A stretch of DNA of 64,000 nucleotides from Mesaphorura yosii (taxonomy: Eukaryota > Arthropoda > Collembola > Poduromorpha > Tullbergiidae). The stretch spans positions 62,001-126,000 of the forward strand of contig WIXG01000169.1 in the NCBI GenBank assembly GCA_009869945.1, read 5' to 3'. Both the position numbers and the translations under genes were made by a program. Every line of letters starts with the position of its first letter. The stretch's first letter is position 1. A model generated the notes under the pieces. That model ran no database searches and was not told where the DNA came from. It worked only from the letters and a program-made list of their open reading frames with translations. Shown here one piece after another: positions 1-13,700 of the stretch.

Positions 1-3000
1 AGCAATGATACTGTTGTGTACTCGCGAGTCACCAAATGAGCTCCAATTCCAATTCCGACTGAGTAATTGGAAATTGAATGTCACGATTTCATCAGGCCTC
101 CGTCTCAAACATTTTACGTTGGAGATGAAGACCGATGACGAAGCAGAACGCAAAAATGGTACGAACTGGCAAGGCATCAACCTTGTAATTTTGTTCCCGA
201 CCTCAGTATTGCTGTTGCTCTGCTATTGCTGCTGTTTCCATTTACTCATTTGTTCTATTCCCGTATTGTACGTTCTAAAAGATTCCTCAAAGTACTACGT
301 AAAGATTATTGCCAAAATTCATTCACAGTTATAGGACCAATTTACCCTCATCATTCATTTTTGTGGCTCGTGACATGTCACACTTTATCTAGATTTAATA
401 TGTGATATGACTTTAAGGATACAATTTGGCGGCTTTGTTTTGTGTTTCCTCATGCACATTCCTTAGTGCAACTTGGCAATTGCCAGTTTGATTCAATTTG
501 ACCGCGTGTGGCTGCACAATAATTTTGGAGCTTAAGCAATATTAGAATTGCATTGTGAAGTCCCGAGACATAAAATATTGCACTTATTATTGTACATTAT
601 CACTGCGCGCACTTTCATAGCTCGCTTAAGGTTGTGGCCGTCGAGTTATGCTCGCTGGACAATGAAGCTCTTTGTCACGGAACGCAGAAACCGTAAGCCC
701 AGTATTTGAAAGTGTGTAATGCGGTTTTCTATGAGCATGGACATGGGCCAGGATGACTGACTTTTTGGCTGCCGCTAGAATAACAATGCCGTGGTTTTCC
801 TGAGCTGTCCTATCCCGTCATAAGCAATGAAACGCTTCGTTGTTGTGGTATGTGATCCTTTCCACATAAAAGAATATAACACAAGAAAGCATCAAAAATT
901 ATTGTGAGTACTTTTTATCCCTTTTATTCCTCTCGGTCAAGATTTATAGGAAACATTTTCCAGCACTTCAAGTGCGTTACGGCGCTCTTCAGTTTTCAGT
1001 TCAATGCAGTCTTTCGGCTGGCCAGCGTGGTCATGCACTTGCGCTCGCCTTCGTTTGGGATTTTTGGATTTATTTTTCCTTCATGATAAATTGCTGATCT
1101 TCCTCCCATGTCGTGACTGCGTCTTATTATGTATTAATAGTTGGTCGTACTCGCATGCATTCAGTCGTATTGTGCGTCTTGAGTGTTACTCGTGGTTGGA
1201 ATCTATAAATAAAATATTTGATGGCAATAACAATAATCGTACACACAATATTAGTTTTATGGCCATGCAAATAAATGGGATTTACCCGTAGACTCTTTAC
1301 TTGTAAATCTCATCTGCTAAACAATAACAATCTCTGAGATGCTTATGTGTGTGAATTAAGATAATGACTTATTCCTCACCATAATTGTAACTTTCGAATG
1401 AAAGATTGCTCCAGTAGAGCTCGGACGCAGCGGCAGAATAGCTGGGAATTAGCTGCAGGAATTGGACATGACTCTCGGTGAGAGTGTTTCTCGGCTGCCA
1501 AAACCTAAAATTCAATTTTGAAACTAGCTTTAGGCAATGGAGAGGATTTATTGACACGGCCAACGACTTGTTGGTGTAATAAAGCCAAGAAGCAATTTCG
1601 GTGCGTATGACATTGTAAACACACTTCAGAGTTCATTCGATTCTTAAAATGCTTAAAATCAATTTCACCATCGTGAAGAAATGGAAAAGATATGATCAGT
1701 GACTCTCGTATGTACGTTCATACGTGAGTGGGAGAATGCGACGAAGGATATGACGGCTGCTCGGAGAACGAAAGCGATGGCGAAGGCTTAACACAGTTCC
1801 GTCCGTCAGCTTCAGCTGCAAGGCTCAACACAATTTACAATTCCATCGTTCACACACTTCCAGAGCAGGCAGCAAATCGGAAGATCTTAAGCCAATCTGT
1901 TTGAATTCGTTCTCCAGATTGACATTTCTACACTCAAATCCATTTCCTCATGCATGAGTTTTGGGGTCAAAAGAATTGACTGATTGTGACTTTGATCAAT
2001 TGAATTTTTATCTTGAAGGAATTTGTTTACTGCTCTACGACAGACTAAAGACGTACAAAAAACTGAAGCAGATTTTAGTTCTTTTCCGCAAACGCTTGCA
2101 TGTTGCCCAGCTCGAATCGTTGCATAGTCTGTATTTGTACTAACTTTGCACGATAACTAAAAACAACAATAATCACTTTTCTTTGTCTGAATGTGCACAC
2201 TACAGAATCTCAGTCACAAGCATGCTGTTTTCTGACAGCGCTCCAGTCTAATCTCATGGCCCATGCATATTTTGGCTTTTGTCCCGGCTTGAAGAGTAAA
2301 GAAATTAGAATAGAAATTACATGCATTTGCAAGAAATTTTCGTGTGGGTTACCTCATCTTGGCGTAGATGTAATTTTGAATGTTCGTCCTCATTCCCTGT
2401 TTGTTGAAGCAAATGATGAATTATGATACTTAATGCTGAAAGAGTCATCTTCAAGCCAAAGGACGGCGAACAAGAATGGCAGACTCATTGAATTAGAGTT
2501 GCAAAGAACACCAAGGGCAGACATGTGAAATCGGAGAACATAAACATTTGAATGAGTAATTTATGACATGATCATAGCCATAATAAATTGATCTTACCGA
2601 TTTAAATGACAGCAGTATTACCTTCAGCCTATGTGGAGTTTGCATACGAGTAAGCACCGACAAGTATTCTGTCGATTCTGTGCATATTTACATTCCTGAC
2701 GCATTGTTGGCGCATAATAGACCATTTATCTTGTGTTAATTGAATTCAGTCGAGCAGTTAGGCTTTGATTGACGAGGAATCGAACGCTGTGCTGGCGCGT
2801 TCCTTCAAACATCACTCAGCCGAGTTTGAACACAAATTATTATTTCTGTTGACTTCATAATTGCACTGGCGGAATGACAAAGCAATTTTCAACCATTCAA
2901 ATATGCGTTTGCTTCAGAAATTACAATGTTTGAAACCAAACACACCTCACCTTGATGTTGATTTTTCCAGCACAATTCAAACTATCAACAAAATTTGACC

Positions 3001-6000
3001 TTTTCATATTTAAACTGCATTCAAATTTTTTGGGACTCACTCATTCAGTTGGGTGGTTACTTGTCGCTTTCTCTTTCTACGTATTTATTGTAGTCGTAAA
3101 ACGAAAACATCGAAGTAGCCGTACGCAATTTCTTGTTCAAACAAAGTGCACTCGTCTCGCCGTTTCAACAACTGGCAAATTATCTCTAGTTTGCAGTTGT
3201 AGTGTTTTGATTGAGTTGGAAACCCATCTATGAAGCTCCTTGTTGAGTACATATCTGCTATTTTCCCCGTGTAATAGATTGACAACAGAGTTGTGGTGGG
3301 CCATATCATATCATTCATAAATTCATGAGTGCAAGGCCGCAAGAAAAGTAGGTAGGCGGGAGCGTCTGTGAAGATGGAAAGAAAACAATGAAACTTGTTA
3401 ATGCAAGCCATTTCTTTTTCTTGACTTCTTCCCATGAATTGAATACGAGCACGAGCTGGAGAGCATCGAGCCTGGTTCAATCTTCATCTCACTCGCACGC
3501 ACTGCCCTCGTGAACATGCGAGCAGAGAGTACAATACAAGAACAATATTAAATATTAATGGTTTATTGCTTTAGGTGCACATCATAATAGTACGGTCTCA
3601 CGTTCCGAATCTTGCCTTACGGTGCACCACAATGCGCAATGTTGCAGTTTACACGATTTTTATCCAAACAAGAAAACCCGGAAAGGCAGCAGCGTGCGAT
3701 GGAAGAGGGAACGATGAGAGAACTCAATATTAGCATTGCAAAATAAGTTTTCTCCTCTCGCGAACAATCCGGCGGCAGCGTTGTACCGGTTCTCATCATC
3801 TACATCAATTCAGCATATGCGAATTTCACTCGACTCCTTGTTTGAATTCAACTGTCGTTCGTAATAAGAGTTTGCACGCACGTATGTTTGAATTTCGGGT
3901 GAAGTGAAACGAATATTTTCCATAATACTTTTCAGGAGTTTGTTTCCAGCAGCATCATGCCATTTCCACCGGTCTTGTACACTAGCAGCAACAACTCTTT
4001 CCTTGTGCTTTGTATTGTCAGTGCCCCAATATCTCGCCATAATATTACACATTTGCAATATTATACCTTCGTTATTGCCTTTTGAATTGCTGGCACTTCA
4101 GTGCATCACAATAGCGCTCGACGCATTGTGTACACTCTTGACTTGTGATTCGCGGGCCTGGCCCGAAGCAAAGGGTTTGTATGATCCATCGACATGCATA
4201 ATTTCATTTAATGTCCTTCCGGAAAATCAATTTTGAAATTAAGGACTTCACAGAAAGCATGCAAATTGGTTGGGCTGTTTTGCCTTTCGGTTTTCATTTT
4301 GATGCACTTTTTCTTGAGCTCTGACCCTCCGAGGCCCAACGAAACATCAAAAACTACAATCCGCTCATCATCTTGGCGTCAATAAAATCTTTATTCCTGT
4401 CATAAATCAATTTCATGTTTATAACTTTAGGATATTGAGGCATGAGCGTTCATTGTTCTGTGTTCGTTGCCGAGATTACGATTACTCAGGCCAACCTCCA
4501 ACTCGATACCTAATTTTGCGAGTTGTATACATTATTCTGTAAGTAAAGAAGGAATTATTCGTGCACACGGAAATTCAGAAATGTATCAAAACTTTTAACA
4601 TTTAGCCTGTATGTCCGTATTTTCCTTTCGCAAATTAAACACAAACAGAAAGAGTCCACGTGGAAAATTTGATTCAATTCCGGCCTTCCTCGCATTTGCT
4701 CTCTGCGCTCAGGTTTCAGCTGTTTTAACCTTTTATTTTTCAATTTATTCAGTCTAATGAGTAAAGTTGTAAATGGGAAGCACTTTCTCCACTTCCTCCA
4801 TGCAGCGTGACCTGGTCAAACTTTTCATGATGATATCTGTAGCGAATTCTCACTCCTACTATTTCAACTGGACAATAGCCTGGCCGTTGTCTATACGCTG
4901 CTTAGCTCCGCTCTTTATTCGCTACTTCTGTTTGAACTACATAGGTATTTCGCTGCAAAAGTTGCTCTCTCTAATATAAATTCGGCGCAAAATAATAGGG
5001 TGCACGGCTGAACAACTCGCAAACATTAATTTTTAGTGCAAATACTTTTTTGATTTGTTAATTTGATTAAAATATATTAAAAAGTCAAACACAGACCGCA
5101 AATTTCACGTATTGGTGCCGGCTTCATTATTGTCTGAAACCCTCAATACCTTAAAGGCGCATTTCTCCTGCTGTTCTGCAATGCATGTATGCAGGGCGAA
5201 AAGTGTGTTAGGTGGGTGCAGTATGGTTTCAATTTTTCAGGAATTGGTGTTCCGATACATTTGCACTCCGTCTCACAGCTTACACTTTGGCCTCTGGTAC
5301 TAGAACTTTATTGGATAGGACAAGAACCGCAACGGCAATTGCTATTGCACGGTTCACGGGACTCGAGAATAAGGACAAGACAATGACTAAGTTGCATGCA
5401 CACACAGAAATTCAAGAAAGAGCAGGGGCAGAAAAGCAAACTGAGGACGATAGGAGAGAGTAATCTGAGAAAGAGAGCGACGCAGGTATAAACTTATTTC
5501 ACGGAGTTTAATAAAGTAGTACAGTGAATGTGCAACTAGACCAGTGAAATGGTTTCGGATGGCTTGTTATGCACCGAGCGAAGCTACATCCGAGCCCGTG
5601 ACCCGTACCCAGTTTGAACATGATGTGGTAAAATCAAATCAAGAACAGATTGTGATTCAGAGCATGAATCTAAGTTTTAAACAGAAAGAAGGCTTGCAAC
5701 CAGCCAGCCCACTCCAGCTGCCGTTCAGGCCTTGGCTCGTGGGAAGAGGAAAGAGTTTGAAGAAACTGAAAATGGTAAAAATTGCAATGATCTCTTCACG
5801 ACGCGGCGCAGTGCAGCTGAGCAAATATGTCCACTTGTGCCTGACTCTCAGGCTCCTTGAAAAGCTGCAGTCGGAGATTACACTTGCAATATCACCGCTT
5901 CGCAAGAGGATGAAAATATTCATTCTGGTTCTCGTTTACAACTTGAAATCTCCCCATTCGCTTAGAAAAGGAGATGATTCGGAAAACAAGTTGGAAAAGT

Positions 6001-9000
6001 TGCCTGCATTAATCGTAGCTCTAAGCATTATTCCTCTTTCTCACTTTCACTGCCATTCCATTCCTATTGCTCCAATTACGCTCTGAATGTCTGTTTTCTG
6101 TTCGCCGCCTCCCTCCTTCCCTCACTTCCATGGTTAATTGAGAATATTATGTGAAATGACCCGAAACAGTCTTTGCTTTATATTACCCGAATCTCCTCTC
6201 GTGTCTCCGACTCGGCTGCTTGACAATAACAATAATCTTCCCCCATGTCGTGAATTTGCCTCGACAAATCCTGTGCCTGATTTTAAATGCAATGCACTTT
6301 TGCATGCATGGATTCTTGATCCCGCGCAACACTCTTAAATACTTTCTGCCCTCCATTCACTGTCTAACCGTCGTCTCCCTCGGTTCACGTCTGTGAGTCT
6401 GTGCCATTAATTTTATGCCCGTCTTTATCACCAGCAGCTCGCACTGAGCTGTATCTCTCAATCTTTAATTTCGGGTTCATAATTATTCATACTGCGAGCT
6501 GGTAGAATAATGACATTATTGCTTGTGCTCATAGTACATGAAAAATGATTGCGAAGGTTTCCTGAAACGGCTTATGGCTTTTATTTTTATGAAAGCTGAA
6601 GGGGTTAAAGGCAAAGATTACGATATACATAAAATGCGATGTGGCCCGCTTCAAATTTTGATGCCCGAGAAAGATAAACGACTTTAATAACGAAAGTAAT
6701 TCAAAATTCAAGGCGAGATAATCAAATTAGATTTACCGATGACAATGACACATGTGGAACTTCTTGCTAGCCCTGCCTTTGTATTTCTCAAGCTCGAGCC
6801 TTTCTTCGTGATTATTAAGATCAGTATGCACATGACGCAACTCAATAAGTTCTTAATTTAAAAATATAGCGTGGTGAAAATGATACCGGCAGATGTCTAC
6901 CGACAAGCGTTGAGGACGCACAGCACACGAATTGAATTTTGCAATATTCGAAACGGATTCCTTCATAGCGAAGAATTCTTGTCTCTTCTGGTTTGTGTCA
7001 CCGTGAGAGCCCAGCCTGCCTGCCTGCTTGCCCCAGTCCTGGTCTTTGGAAGAGTCTATGGACAAACCCATTTGCCTTATTATTGTATTCTTGCAGCGAT
7101 CCGATTTTCAGAATCCTTTAAAAATATAAAATATGGGTGCCTGTCGCAATATATAATGTGCCTCGTGTGGAAGAAGAATGAGCAGCCCGAGTCGATTGGA
7201 TCGTGAACATCTTCTTCTCCATTCTGGCTTCAATTTATCTGCTTCTTGACTATTGTCTCTTCTCTTGGACATGAGTATAATATATGTTGCCTGCCTTTTT
7301 GTTATTGCTAACAATTGTGTATGGCAACTGGAGAAGGAATTACGATCTTTTTCGCAAGGCACCTTCAAAAATGAGTCTAGGATTGCAAAATCTGAAGGAT
7401 AATAAAAGTCAGATTGAGAAGAAAAACAGTGGACCCCTCTACTGCACTCGGAACCGAAAAACTTTTGAAAGATTCCAGGCTCGATTGACGAAAGCCAGAT
7501 TGTCGAATTGATTTGCAGGAAAACCCGGTCGTATTGTCGAATCAGAAGAATGGGGGTTGACAAAATGCCGAATTTTTATTTATGAACAAATTGTTCAAAA
7601 AGTTAACAATGCAATAAAATGTCAAAGATATTCCAAATTGGTTTCAAATGTGCCTGGCGATAGTTATAACATATTTGAGTTGTGACAGGACTTCTAAGTT
7701 CTTCATTGTTGTGAAGACAAGTACTCGTTTGCTGTCGTCAGAATCAAAATGAAACTTGTCACCGCAAAGTGTGTAACAACACGTGGGCGGAATTACTAAA
7801 TTCATCAGCATATTCTTCAATTGCTAGTTTCTTCTTGTGATGCTGATATTAGACGCGAACGCTAGTATTGCAAATAACAAGTAAAAAGTAAATAACTCGA
7901 TTTGCGCGTTTCGACAATTTGGTTATCATGGCTGGTTGGTTTTGGTTTTCGGGCTGAAAATCGGAGAAAAACAGGAATTCGACAATGTGGCTTTCGACAA
8001 TCGGAACCGATACCAGTCAATTTTTTATTGATAGCCATCCTCTTGGTACCATAAATTGTTAAGCATGAGGAGTTTGAAATTTTGTCGCCGAACTTCCGGT
8101 CCTAATTAGTACCTAGCCAAGCAATCGATAAATGCAGTAACGTTGAAGCTAATTGAAGTAGAAACAGTACGTTTAGATTTCTGTTATGCAGGCAGCGTGT
8201 CTCCACCGGACCCAGCATTCCTGGATGAAGTTCCGTCTAATTTGAACGACGCAACTTTTATTGCTAATATGACAAGTTCAAAACATAAACCTCGACAATC
8301 ATCCCACAACAAATTTCGAGTATGTTCATTATTTATGTTTTCACACCTTGTTTGGGCTCTGGCTTTGTTTCTGCTCACTTCCTGTACATTGTTCGTGCAC
8401 TTTTATTTTTAATCGTCATGCATTTTCACCATAAATCCCAAGTCATTTTTATTCATTACTGCAGAACATGTTACACAGTACAAGGTGAATGGCTTAATAT
8501 GGAGAGCATGCAGCGCTTGTTCTGCGCCTTGCCGTGAGATATGGCATGGCAGGAGAGAATAAAGTCGTCGTTCTCGTCTCGAGTTAATAAATTCTGTTCA
8601 TAATTTACAAGTATAAATGAACTCTTAAGGTGGTTCCTTTTCTTGCATCCATTCATTACCTCTCGTCTTGATTGCCGTTGCATATACTTGCGTAGGCGCA
8701 TGCAATGCAGCCGGAGTCCGCAATCACTCTTTGCTCCATGCGAACTTTTATCCGGCCTGCCACGACTGAATTTTGCCTTTGCTTCGTTCAAATTGCGTGG
8801 CTCAGTCTCAAGTGGGACACGCTCAGAATGCAAAATCTTGGAACGCGAGCTAGAACGCACGACTCGGGGAATGAAAGGATTATTAATCGTAAAAGAAAAG
8901 AAGTGTTCTTTTGTAATTACTTTTGGTTAAGTTAGTTAGTATTCTTTAATTAAGGTTTCTACGGTAGGGCAGACGCGGTGCAGCACTTGAGAAATATTAT

Positions 9001-10613
9001 CCATGAATCCACGTGTTGCCGTGCTGAGATCCAGGCGAGATGTTGATGCAGAAAGTGAGGGATCATTTCTCTTCCAAACACCATTGCTTTGACTTCGAAC
9101 TGTGCCACCAGCGGTTGAGGATGTGTCGCTTTTTGAACATCTTCGTTCTTTCCGTATTTCGGAATCTTCATCTTCATGAAACGAAACGGCACGGTGAACA
9201 TGTTCTTCCAATTTCATTTGCATAACAACATCTTTAACTGCTGCGTACCCTGCCCTGTGAGCCCTGCTCGCATTACGCGCATTGTAATTTTGTAACGTGT
9301 ACGAACTGAATTAGGAAAGCAAAAACGTAAGCTCGAACGGGAGCAGTGCGATGCTCTGATTTGGCTTCTCCAGATCGCACGTTCGCTGCTGAATTCGAGT
9401 ATCCTTTGTCTGCTATTTTTGCATTTGCAGCTTCACGGAACAAGAATATTGAGATTCACTGTCGCCAGTTGCGTCGCTTTGTTCGCCCAATCCATTTAGG
9501 CAGGTCTGAATGCAGTTAGCGTTCCTGCATCGGAGTATTGACATTTGTAGTCTGTCTGCTGCATTACGTTATTATTACGATGATTATTGTGAGTCATCGT
9601 ATCTTTAAATCGAATATTGCATGTTACCTGCAGTTGGCACACCCATTGTGAAATGAACTGTGAGAGGGAAAGCACCTTCAAAGTACGGCAGTGACGGCTG
9701 TCGACTGTTTTCATTTTGCGCTCATTTCCAGAGCAGAGCATTTTGACTGTGCACGCTGTGACTGCTGCAGTGCTTCGCTGCACTATTATCGATCCAGGGA
9801 ATGAAAGGAAAACGCAGAGAGAAAAATTCGTGAAATATGTCGCGTTCTTTATTCAACTCGCACTTTTCAAAATTACTCACCTTACTTTTGGGTTCACGGC
9901 TGCCTTTGTCATACCACGCGTGTCTTCTTACGCAGTGCACGCACTCGTGTGTTTGTTTCACGGGCATGTCATGATGTCATCTCCATACCTGCGCTGCGAA
10001 CTCATTCCGTTCTGGTAGAGATACCAGAAAGTGTTGACGGGTGTCTGCCATAAATTAAAAAGGTTTCAGGCTCAACAAGATCTCACCACAAAAAGCAGAC
10101 GACCGAACTCATTCGTAACTAGTTTCAGGTCCAAGCTCCACATATTTATGGCACGATGATTACGTGGGACACATTTTACAAACTTTGAGCGTGTTAAGAC
10201 GCTGTAACATGAAATGGAAAGTATTTCCTAATTTCATTCATTCTCAAATCACACCAATTCATTGTAAATTGCATTGTAAGTCAACTCAGCTCGCATTTTG
10301 CAATTATGCAGGGTGCTGGGTGCTCCAAGAGCGTTTGGAGAATGGAATCTTTGAAGGCATGCAAATTTTCAAACATGCCATACAAATACAAATTGCAGCC
10401 AATTATGTTTAGAATGACTAATGAATTTTAATGAGCACCATTTTCCTATTTCAAACTCATAACGCCTCGTATCGTGTTCGGCCGGGTCGCAAAAATATTT
10501 CGAACAATGGCTTGTTCTGAGATGGCGAGCAGCACACGAACAACAAATACGCTAATATGCGGTCTGAATCTTAATTTATTAATAATGTACGCCTCTCTTT
10601 TTGTGTCTTGCAG
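1..10613. other. 5' flank or first intron of the Side-like gene
   Basis: No exon with recognisable coding content was found on either strand. The region is AT-rich, with short chance open frames. A signal-peptide exon ending in phase 1 must lie here or further upstream. Short hydrophobic starts exist, for example near 7272-7330, but none is followed by a convincing phase-1 donor. The only clear structure is the inverted-repeat element at 7482-8003. Promoter and 5' UTR could not be located. Confidence 0.5.
7482..8003. mobile_element. MITE-like element with 28-bp inverted termini and subterminal TTCGACAAT repeats
   Basis: Bases 7482-7509 are the reverse complement of 7976-8003 at 26 of 28 positions, bounding 522 bases without coding capacity. 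The 9-mer TTCGACAAT occurs three times at the right end (7910, 7978, 7993). Its complement ATTGTCGAA occurs at 7499 and 7533 on the left, with a one-mismatch copy at about 7484. The outermost two units are 15 bases apart at both ends. This architecture resembles transposase-binding sites of a non-autonomous DNA transposon. No target-site duplication was clear and the superfamily is not assigned. Confidence 0.65.
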
Positions 10614-10746
10614 GTCCAGTAATTGAGGTCCTGGCCGTGGCTCACAAGAAAGCCACACTTCCGTGCGACATCAACCCACCAATTTTGTCAGATTCAACTA
10701 TCCTAGTATTATGGTACAAAGATCTTGGAGATATGCCAATATACAG
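10614..10746 (+). CDS. Side-like gene exon a: first half of Ig1
   Basis: Acceptor is a T-rich tract ending CAG at 10611-10613; donor is GTAAGA at 10747. The exon enters with two bases of a split codon and leaves with two (phase 2). It encodes residues 1-43, starting PVIEVLAVAHKKATLPCDI and ending LWYKDLGDMPIY. C17 is the B-strand cysteine and W33 the core tryptophan of Ig1. PCDI followed by VLWYK and PIYS is a hallmark of the Side amino-terminal domain. At least one upstream exon, for the signal peptide, is required and must end in phase 1. Confidence 0.88.
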
Positions 10747-13700
10747 GTAAGACAAAGCACATCGTTCATACCCTGTCCATGTTCAAGCAACTGGTTAATT
10801 TTTTAATTGATTTTTTCACCTTTCGTGAGTGCCCTGTGTTTATCGAATTCTGTGTCCAAGTTCGGGCCTGAACTTCGTAAACATGACACTTTGTTTACAT
10901 TCTTTCTCAGCGTAGCGAATGTTCGAGTCCGATTCAATTCGGTCGTTGATCAATAAAGTAATTAGTCAACACTTGTTGACGGCTTGACTTTTGAAAAGTA
11001 AAATGCAGCTTGGGGAGCGCGAAGTTGCGAATTTCCACTGTAAATAATTTAAAATCGCAAGAAGCAAGCATTTCTTTCTTCCAACCTGAATCGAGGACAC
11101 AATTTTTTGTGAAAGTGATGAGTTTACGAACAAGCAATCACTTTAATTTTGGCCGGTTTTTATTTCGATTCAGCACAACCGTCCGACTTCGCGTGCGACT
11201 TGGCTTAATATTCGCTTTTTCTATCACTTGCGTGAGTGTCAGCATTCCGTGCTTGTGCCAGTCCGTAAAATGAAGATCGTGAATAATGTACTGGAAGTAG
11301 AAGTAACCATAACCTTGTTAGCGATAAAGTGTCATCTGAAGTTTCTGCTATTCCTTCATGTCACACCTGAAAGAAGTTTTGTTCAGGATTCCATTTCCTT
11401 AAAAATCAAAAAGTTTTACCTGATTATAATAACTATTACATGATTTATATTCGAGACGTCTTCAGTCTTCAGTCCTCAGCGCTTTCAATTCTTATTACAT
11501 TAGATTAATGGACTTTATCCCTCCAAAATGTTCGGCCGTTCGGTCATAGAGCGCAGAAGTCAGAGAAGTTGCAGGTTACAGCACTCCATATGCATCATAG
11601 ATTAAGATCTCTGAGAAATGACAACGTACTACGTACGCATGACAAAGTCTTTAGCGACGACGTTAACAAACTCTGAAGTTTCCATGCAATATTACTTAAC
11701 GCCTGTTATGAAATACAAAGTGCATTTATTTACATAAAGTGAACCAGTTCGCAAGTCTTTTCCACGAACCTGCGAATCACCATTGCCAAAAGACTAAGAG
11801 ATAAAGAGATTTAGTCAGTCCCAGCAGAAAATGCGAACTCAGCAAGTAGCATCGCACTGGCTTGAGCAGAAATCGTTATACGCTGTTGTAGATTATTATT
11901 ATATCGGGCTTCTAAACTCAAGGAACCTTAAACTTGTTTAAAAAGTAACTTTTACACATTCTTTTCTTATCTCAATCTTTTTGTCACTTTTTTTCAAACT
12001 CAGTTCCTCTCTCACTCGTTTCCTCCACTTCCACTTCACACGTTCACAGTTGCTGCTGTCGGATTCAGGACTCAAGTTTGGGAACGAGTGTCAGAGCAGA
12101 GCACTGGCCAAGTTGAGAATTGCAATCTTTCTTCCTTCCAGGACAAACACGGGCAATCTTTGAGTTTTTCCAATCTCTCACCCACCTGACGACGACGCCT
12201 CCACTTGCCAGGTTTCTAAAATAGGCGCGATTAACCTTTTGAAACAGAAGTCTCAAAGAAAGGCAAATACTTTAAATGAACGGCAAAACGAAGTCAGTCA
12301 GAAATTCTTAGAATGCCTTATCATATTGGATTACATAGAGAAACGAGCCAGAGCGAATGCGAAAGTTAGCCATGCCATGAGGTACAAAGTGATCTTAACC
12401 TTTCCAAGCATCTGGCAATAGATTCCTATTAGCTGTGAAATATAATCTGTTTGTATCTTCCATTTTAATGTGTGTCTTCACGTTGTGTTCAACACGTGCT
12501 TTCATATCCAGAAAAGTTTCTGTGTAATATGATGTCGACGGTGGTGCTACACGAACATTAAGGGCGCTGGCACTGGCCCTGTTTTTATTACTATAAACAT
12601 CTTAAAAGGAAGTTGTGCTCTTCTTCATTCTTGTGTTCTTGTATTTGTCTGATCTAGTTTCATTTGTTTGTGCATGTAATTTTATACGACCAATTTGCGC
12701 ACGTTCGCAAGTCAAGCAAAGTAATTGGGCTATAAAAACTAAGTAATTTAATGAGAGACCAAACGACGACCTGATTTCTTTCTGGTGGCCAAGCGCACAC
12801 GTGTGAAATTTGCATTGGAAAAGAATTAAGAAAGAGTTACAATAGAAAGCCGATCTTAAGAGAAACAAGAACGTGTTACGAGTTTTCCCAGTCGCTGTCA
12901 AAGTCAGTTCTTTCCCTTTAAGTTGATCAACTGTATTAAAAAGAACGAACTGCAAAAATTATTACTATGAGCTCAACCTGGCTCACTAACCCCAATTTCG
13001 TCATGTTCTACGGGTGTATTTTCTCTGTCCGTTAATTCGTTTCAGCACATCTTATAATAATGATAGCGTCCAAGGAGCTACAGTCAGCAATTTTTGGAAA
13101 CATGAGTCATGTCAGGTTTCTTTCCTCATTAGCTGATCTTGTATTGCTGCCTAACCGGCGAACGCTTGGTTGATTGTCCAATTTCTGCAAGAACGGGTAG
13201 AGAGGGAAAAGCAAACTGTAATCCGGAAGCTGGAACATTACACAAGACAGAGATGAGGAAAAATTGTATGGACGTACAGAAATGAACGTTCACCGTTCAC
13301 TACAGCAAAATGGAACCGGACACGTTCGATCGGGCTACAGCAAGCACAAAATGAACTCTTATAATGAACCAACATCCATCAGGCCTACAGCCTGCAAAAA
13401 AGAGGGCTTGTCCAGCGTCGAGAGAAAGCAAAAGGTTTGTTCAGTCTTCATCAACAGTTCAGTCGGTCGAAGGGAATCTACGCTATTAGGATTAGGCTAC
13501 TCCATGACATTCTCATCTCGTCTCTGCAACTCTCAAGTCCGGCGGACGTGCTCAGCTTGTCTTTTGGTCTGGTTTATTTTTTGTATTTGGTATTTGCACT
13601 GGCAAATGCAGCCCAAAAGAGATTCATCCTTCCTTCCTCTTTGCAATGCTGCTCTTCAATGCGTACTCGAACGCAGTGCGTTGAATGCTCTGGACTTTTA

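Noticed and set aside
2770-2815. GTTCGATTC B-box match on the minus strand
   Set aside because: The flanking bases do not form a T-stem and no other tRNA element is present.
5544-6086. 180-codon plus-strand open frame
   Set aside because: It opens at GTG, has low-complexity basic composition and no recognisable family; consistent with chance.
7272-7400. Candidate signal-peptide exon (two overlapping hydrophobic starts with ATG)
   Set aside because: No good phase-1 splice donor follows in either frame, so it cannot be joined confidently to exon a.
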